Source of the DNA: Neorhodopirellula pilleata
GTDB lineage: Bacteria; Planctomycetota; Planctomycetia; Pirellulales; Pirellulaceae
Assembly (NCBI RefSeq): GCF_007859915.1
Contig: NZ_SJPM01000010.1
Location: forward strand, 252,743 to 316,742
Length of the DNA stretch: 64,000 bases
Reading direction: 5' to 3'
Numbering within the stretch: the stretch's first letter is position 1; every line of letters starts with the position of its first letter. Below are positions 60,561-64,000 of this stretch, in pieces. A program made the translations under genes and the position numbers. Below the pieces are notes generated by a model. The model did not search any database. It was not told where the DNA came from and saw only the letters and a program-made list of their open reading frames with translations.

Positions 60561-61538
60561 ATGTCCAAGTATAGCAATAACAGCAGCCCCAATCCACTCG
60601 GGCTCTTCTTTCCCGCTGCAGTTCGCCAGCGACTCTCCGAAGATTTGCACCTGAGCGGTAAGGCCAAAAGAACCCACGACGGCTACATTCGAGCGGTTCG
60701 GCAACTGTCCGACTTCGCTCAGTGCAGCCCCGACGAGGTCGACGAGACTCAAGTGCGTCGGTTCTTTCTGCACCTGAAAATGGATCGTGAGTTCGCTTAC
60801 GGCTCACTGCGCGTCGCACTCTCGGGCGTTAAGTTCTTTTTCACCGTTACCTGCAAGCGGGACTGGGAAGTCATCCGGATGCTTAAGCTTCAGAACATCA
60901 ACGCACTACCCGAAGTGCTCACGATCCAGGGCGTTCATCGACTCATCGCCGCCACTACCACTCAACGCATGTTCGCGTACTTTTGGACCGTCTACTCCAT
61001 GGGACTGCGTCTCAACGAGGGCCTTCACTTGCAGGTCGGTGACATCGATGCTGCTCGTGGACTGATTCACATCCATCGCGGCAAGGGAGCCAAGGATCGC
61101 TATATCCCGTTGCCGCAATCGACCTTGGAGGTGCTCAGAGCTTACTGGACGACCCATCGGCATCCACGCTTGCTCTTTCCGGCCGATGGTCGAAACCATT
61201 CGTTAGCCAAAAACGGCATCTCCAAGGCCAAGAACCCGATGAGCGAGACTGCCGTCCAGGGAGCGATGAAGGCGATCACCAATCAGCTCGACTTCGGCAA
61301 GAAAGTCACGATCCACACGTTGCGACACTCTTATGCGACGCACCTGCTTGAAGCAGGCGTGAGTTTGAAAGTCATCCAAAAGTATCTCGGCCACTCGTCC
61401 TTGCAAACAACGATGATCTACTTGCATTTGACCGAGACGGCTGAAGCGAACTCGCGGGAGATCATCGAGGACGTCTTCGGTAAGTTGCCTGGTGGTGTCG
61501 ACGGCGACGCGGCGGCAAGGCTTGCCAAGCTGAAGTGA
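60561..61538 (+). CDS. Tyrosine recombinase of the IS91-like element
   Basis: A 325-residue site-specific recombinase. The N-terminal SAM-like core-binding domain covers about 30-110. Catalytic residues lie in GLRLNEGLHLQVGDID (Arg), the KGAKDRYIPLP strand (Lys), HTLRHSYATHLLEAG (His-x-x-Arg), LGHSSLQTTMIYLHL (His and nucleophile Tyr). AGGAAA lies upstream of the ATG at 60561. The extra domain that marks integron integrases is not seen, so this is not an IntI. It probably assists the IS91-type transposase. Confidence 0.88.
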   Translation: MSKYSNNSSPNPLGLFFPAAVRQRLSEDLHLSGKAKRTHDGYIRAVRQLSDFAQCSPDEVDETQVRRFFLHLKMDREFAYGSLRVALSGVKFFFTVTCKRDWEVIRMLKLQNINALPEVLTIQGVHRLIAATTTQRMFAYFWTVYSMGLRLNEGLHLQVGDIDAARGLIHIHRGKGAKDRYIPLPQSTLEVLRAYWTTHRHPRLLFPADGRNHSLAKNGISKAKNPMSETAVQGAMKAITNQLDFGKKVTIHTLRHSYATHLLEAGVSLKVIQKYLGHSSLQTTMIYLHLTETAEANSREIIEDVFGKLPGGVDGDAAARLAKLK

Positions 61539-61554
61539 TCAATCCGGCTTTGTG

Positions 61555-62703
61555 ATGCCAACGGTCGCGGACGCTCTGAGGCGATTCGCACCGGCCTACT
61601 TGAAGCAGCATTCGGACTCGATCTCGGTGGCTCAGGACAAGGTGCTCGGCGCGATCACCCGATGCCGAACCGGTGCCTTGGGAGGCGTCCGCTATCAGTG
61701 CAAGCGTTGTCAACGAGAACACTGGGTGGGACGTTCCTGTGGCAACCGGCATTGTCCGAGTTGCGGTCATGAGAAGACGCAGGTCTGGATCGAAAAACAA
61801 TCTGCCAAGTTGATGCCGGTCCATCACTTCCTGGTCACTTTTACGGTGCCCAGGGAGATCGGCTTGGTGCTGCGCGGGTCTCAACGAGAGGGTTATCGAT
61901 GTCTCTTCGATGCCAGTAGCCAAAGCATCCGCGACGTCGGCGCGGCGACCAAAAGTCTTCAAGGTTGCCAACTCGGATTCTTCGGCGTGCTGCACACGTG
62001 GGGTCGTGATCCGGCCGTCTATCATCCGCATATTCACTACGTCGTTCCCGGCGGCGGAGTGAAGTTGGATCGACACGGTCAGGCCGAATCATGGCAGAGC
62101 ACGCCGAAGAACTTCCTATTTCATCACGGCACGCTTGTGCGTGTGTTCAAAGCCAAGTTGGCCGACGAACTTCGCGATGCGGGCCTGTATGCACAAGTCG
62201 ACCGTGTCGCTTGGACGAAGAAGTTTGTTGTTGACATTCAGGCGGTCGGGCACGCAGTGCCGACACTGAAGTACCTTGCACCGTATGTCTACCGTGTTGC
62301 GATCAATGACAGTCGCATGGTGGCCGTGGATGACGAGAGGGTGACTTACCGAATCCGCCGCAAGGGGAATCGGACGCAGACCAAGACGGTGCCAGGCGAA
62401 GCGTTCGTTGAGAGTTTCTTGCAGCACGTGTTGCCGACTGGCTTCATGAAGATCCGCCACTACGGATGGATGAGTGCGAACAGCAAGATCTCGATCGACG
62501 AAGTGAAGTGGTTGGTGTGGATCATGCTTGGCTGGACGTTCTGGCTCGGCAGCGGCTATGCGCCGCAGCCGAAAAATCTGACCGCACCGATGCAGTGCAC
62601 CGAGTGCGGCGGGCAGATGCGAGTGGTCGAGGTGACTTATCAGAGCCTTGATTCGATGGGCATCCAGATCGAGCGTGGCTTGACGTACTTCGATAGCGGA
62701 TAA
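61555..62703 (+). CDS. IS91-family HUH transposase
   Basis: A rolling-circle transposase with an N-terminal zinc-binding region: YQCKRCQREHWVGRSCGNRHCPSCGHEKT (part) supplies the cysteines. The HUH motif is YHPHIHYVVPGGG, and the C-terminal MLGWTFWLGSGYAP region and a terminal C-x2-C knuckle (MQCTECGGQM) follow. ATG at 61555 was chosen over an adjacent GTG at 61552. The gene follows the recombinase by 16 bp. The 382 residues appear intact, without frameshift, so the element may still be active. Confidence 0.9.
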   Translation: MPTVADALRRFAPAYLKQHSDSISVAQDKVLGAITRCRTGALGGVRYQCKRCQREHWVGRSCGNRHCPSCGHEKTQVWIEKQSAKLMPVHHFLVTFTVPREIGLVLRGSQREGYRCLFDASSQSIRDVGAATKSLQGCQLGFFGVLHTWGRDPAVYHPHIHYVVPGGGVKLDRHGQAESWQSTPKNFLFHHGTLVRVFKAKLADELRDAGLYAQVDRVAWTKKFVVDIQAVGHAVPTLKYLAPYVYRVAINDSRMVAVDDERVTYRIRRKGNRTQTKTVPGEAFVESFLQHVLPTGFMKIRHYGWMSANSKISIDEVKWLVWIMLGWTFWLGSGYAPQPKNLTAPMQCTECGGQMRVVEVTYQSLDSMGIQIERGLTYFDSG

Positions 62704-63101
62704 GGAAAGATGAAGCGACTCCCACCCATCAATGAACACGAAACGTCTTCGGGAGGGCGAATGATGAAGGTGCGTCTAAGTGGCAGTCAAACGCGTCAAA
62801 AAACACGAACAGTGTGCTTGAGGCGGCTGAACCGCGTGGTGACTTCGCTCGTTTTGGCGCGAAAGCACCCAATCAATCCACGCATTCGATCTCGCATAGG
62901 TACCACCCTCCGCACCGGAGCGCCAAGCACGGAAGCAAAAACCATACAGGCGATAGGCCGCGTGGGGAATCCAACCGGGCTTCTTGAACAGAGGACTTGA
63001 GCTTCGGCTAGTGGCACTGGCTTCGGGCAGCGACTTACGGACCAGCCGAGAAAAAGATTCGAACTCAAACCACGCCTCGCCGCGAAGTCAAATCCTTATT
63101 G
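62704..63101. other. Intergenic stretch after the IS91-like element
   Basis: No convincing coding frame, tRNA or strong palindrome was found. It should include the right end of the IS91-like element and the junction to the cassette array. At 63102-63108 the sequence GTTATCC (GGATAAC on the minus strand), 12 bp past the stop of the following minus-strand gene, looks like the first core of an attC-like site whose remainder is missing. Confidence 0.45.
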
Positions 63102-63120
63102 GTTATCCGCCGTTGTGGGG

Positions 63121-63573
63121 TCAGAACAGGGCGTAAACATCGTCCTCGCAAAATCCGTCCGAATGAGTCGCCCAAACAGACAATGCATGTTGATAAAAGC
63201 GTTGATGAAACGCGACCATTTCAAAGCGGGAGTCGGTGTTGTCTATCATACAGCGAAATTCCACTTCGGACGGCGTTCGCAGGAGAAGCCATAAAGCCCG
63301 TGCGGAAAATTGCTCATCCGGGTGGCCCTGCGCAACAATGCATGCATTCAGATGCTCAAGCATGTTCCTCGAAGCGTGCTCTCGAAACTTTCGGAACCAG
63401 TCTTGCCGCTGACGCCAGAAATCGCAAGCGGCAGTGACGCCCTTATCGAAGTCTGCTCCGGCATCGACATCGACGTAAAGAAAGACCTCGCGATTTCGAT
63501 GGCGTAGAGACGCCTTCCATCGCTCAAAATGCGGGTCGAAAACTAGACATGCTTTCAGTTCGTCGGGCTGCAT
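63121..63573 (-). CDS. Hypothetical protein, cassette-borne; perhaps DUF2262-like
   Basis: A 150-residue soluble protein starting MQPDELKACLVFDPHFERWKAS, with the segment FLYVDVDAGADFDKGVTAACDF and DWFRKFREHASRNMLEHLN, which resembles my memory of DUF2262 proteins. That match is weak. It starts 22 bp after the recombination core of attC-like site C and ends 12 bp before a GGATAAC core, so it fits one cassette. Codon use is less GC-biased than in the core genes. Function is unknown. Confidence 0.6.
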   Translation of the reverse strand: MQPDELKACLVFDPHFERWKASLRHRNREVFLYVDVDAGADFDKGVTAACDFWRQRQDWFRKFREHASRNMLEHLNACIVAQGHPDEQFSARALWLLLRTPSEVEFRCMIDNTDSRFEMVAFHQRFYQHALSVWATHSDGFCEDDVYALF

Positions 63574-63594
63574 TAGCTTCTGGGCATTTCAGTC

Positions 63595-63685
63595 GGATAA
63601 CGGCAGACATCACGGGGCACGGAGGGTTGACATTCCACTGCGAAAAACGCCACAAGCCGTGCTCCCGTGCATGTCATGGTTCGCC
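63595..63685 (-). other. attC-like recombination site C
   Basis: Minus strand: starts GGCGAAC, ends GTTATCC (91 bp). The arms GACATGCACGGGAGCACGG and CCGTGCCCCGTGATGTC pair along 17 bp, with exactly two extra bases (G and A) on the first arm. This is the clearest of the four sites. The stop codon of the following partial gene lies within it, as is common for attC sites. Confidence 0.72.
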
Positions 63686-64000
63686 GCTTGCTTTGGATTC
63701 GGAAGCGAGTTTAAAACGATACGTCACGCCGGGTTCACCAGAGATCTTAGCTTGGCACGATCGCCGAGGTGAGGCCCATTGGCCCGGTGTAAGTCGAATG
63801 TGGAATGCGTCACCGTCGGACGGTATGTCGATACCAATATCGTCATGCGCATCCAAGCATTCAGACATCGGCTTGGATTCGTCCAGCAATTCCATAGGCA
63901 ACGTGAGTACGACCGTATCGAGTGCGATCAATTCGCGACCAGCAGGCCAGCCAAAACGATCGCCCGTAACCGCAGTTAAGACCTTGGTGTTGGATGTACG
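63674..64000 (-). CDS. Partial protein of unknown function, 5' end outside the window
   Basis: The frame is open from the right window edge and ends at 63674. It encodes 108 residues including VLTAVTGDRFGWPAGRELIALDTV, LTLPMELLDESKPMSECLDAHDDIGIDIP and AFHIRLTPGQWASPRRS. An ATG-like start at 63931 exists, but the frame continues upstream without a stop. I recognise no domain. Its end inside attC-like site C suggests it belongs to a further cassette. Confidence 0.5.
   Translation of the reverse strand, partial: RTSNTKVLTAVTGDRFGWPAGRELIALDTVVLTLPMELLDESKPMSECLDAHDDIGIDIPSDGDAFHIRLTPGQWASPRRSCQAKISGEPGVTYRFKLASESKASGEP

Larger units (their letters stand above)
60429..62705 (+). mobile_element. 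IS91-like element with a tyrosine recombinase gene; ends approximate
   Basis: Two plus-strand genes, a tyrosine recombinase and a HUH transposase, lie 16 bp apart, as in IS91 relatives that carry an accessory recombinase. The left end is placed after CAAG at 60425-60428, where a small hairpin (GCCGC/GCGGC) follows. A stronger nested hairpin is at 60503-60543 (GAGCTGT/ACAGCTC inside AGGAGGA/TCCTCCT). The right end is not defined; IS91-type elements lack inverted ends and target duplications. Confidence 0.65.

Noticed and set aside
60561..61538. Tyrosine recombinase as an integron integrase
   Set aside because: The extra domain specific to IntI proteins is not visible, and the gene is paired with an IS91-type transposase, where such recombinases are known as accessory genes.
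1..64000. tRNA or rRNA genes
   Set aside because: No T-loop-like GGTTCGAATCC-type segments with a matching acceptor stem and no rRNA stretches were recognised; a covariance-model search would be needed to exclude them fully.

Overview
The window looks like chromosomal DNA of a planctomycete, most likely of the Rhodopirellula/Pirellula group. This is a judgement from gene content, not from a marker gene: no rRNA or tRNA gene was found. Typical signs are a long MoxR-DUF58-von Willebrand A operon, a DUF1570-type gluzincin, a sigma-70 factor with a long N-terminal helix-turn-helix region, small membrane proteins beginning MTNPYQSP, many dispersed palindromic repeats, and moderately GC-rich DNA with long spurious antisense frames.

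Layout. 1-5405 (minus strand): a periplasmic molybdo-flavo-iron-sulfur aldehyde/xanthine oxidoreductase of PaoABC type, followed by its maturation genes (XdhC and a truncated MobA-like nucleotidyltransferase). 5617-9489 (plus): a cytochrome P450, then an XPB-like helicase and a DUF790/Bax1-like nuclease, a repair pair best known from archaea. 9706-20027: yaaA, a FlgI-like HEAT lipoprotein, a UvrD/PcrA helicase next to rpmA, two secreted proteins of unknown function, and the unusual sigma factor. 20319-23818: a WecA-like glycan initiation transferase and an O-antigen ligase/polymerase-like protein. 23862-31139 (minus): a tight five-gene operon of a gluzincin, a GAF-HlyD fusion, a second HlyD protein, an M50 protease-HlyD fusion and a GGQ release-factor-like protein. 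31368-40761: housekeeping genes (transaldolase, YebC, RarA, enolase, riboflavin synthase, RsmA, low-molecular-weight phosphatase), with a GxxExxY putative nuclease gene set between inverted repeats. 40860-55621 (plus): an eight-gene operon of MoxR ATPase, DUF58, two large vWA membrane proteins, three envelope or coiled-coil proteins and an MlaF-MlaE fused ABC transporter. 55857-57271: a small charged protein and bioA.

57285-64000 is an accessory region. Four imperfect palindromes of 90-91 bp (58944, 59734, 60338, 63595) share the architecture of integron attC sites: AAC and GTT outer cores, paired arms, and unpaired bases on one arm. They separate short minus-strand genes in a cassette-like way. 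Within this array lie a REP-associated tyrosine transposase with its own inverted REP repeats, a four-helix-bundle gene inactivated by one stop codon, and an IS91-like element with its own tyrosine recombinase. No integron integrase is visible, so the array would be a cluster of attC sites lacking an integrase.

The strongest leads are this cassette array, the bacterial XPB-Bax1 pair, the HlyD/M50/GAF operon, the MoxR-vWA-MlaFE operon and the repeat-bounded GxxExxY gene.
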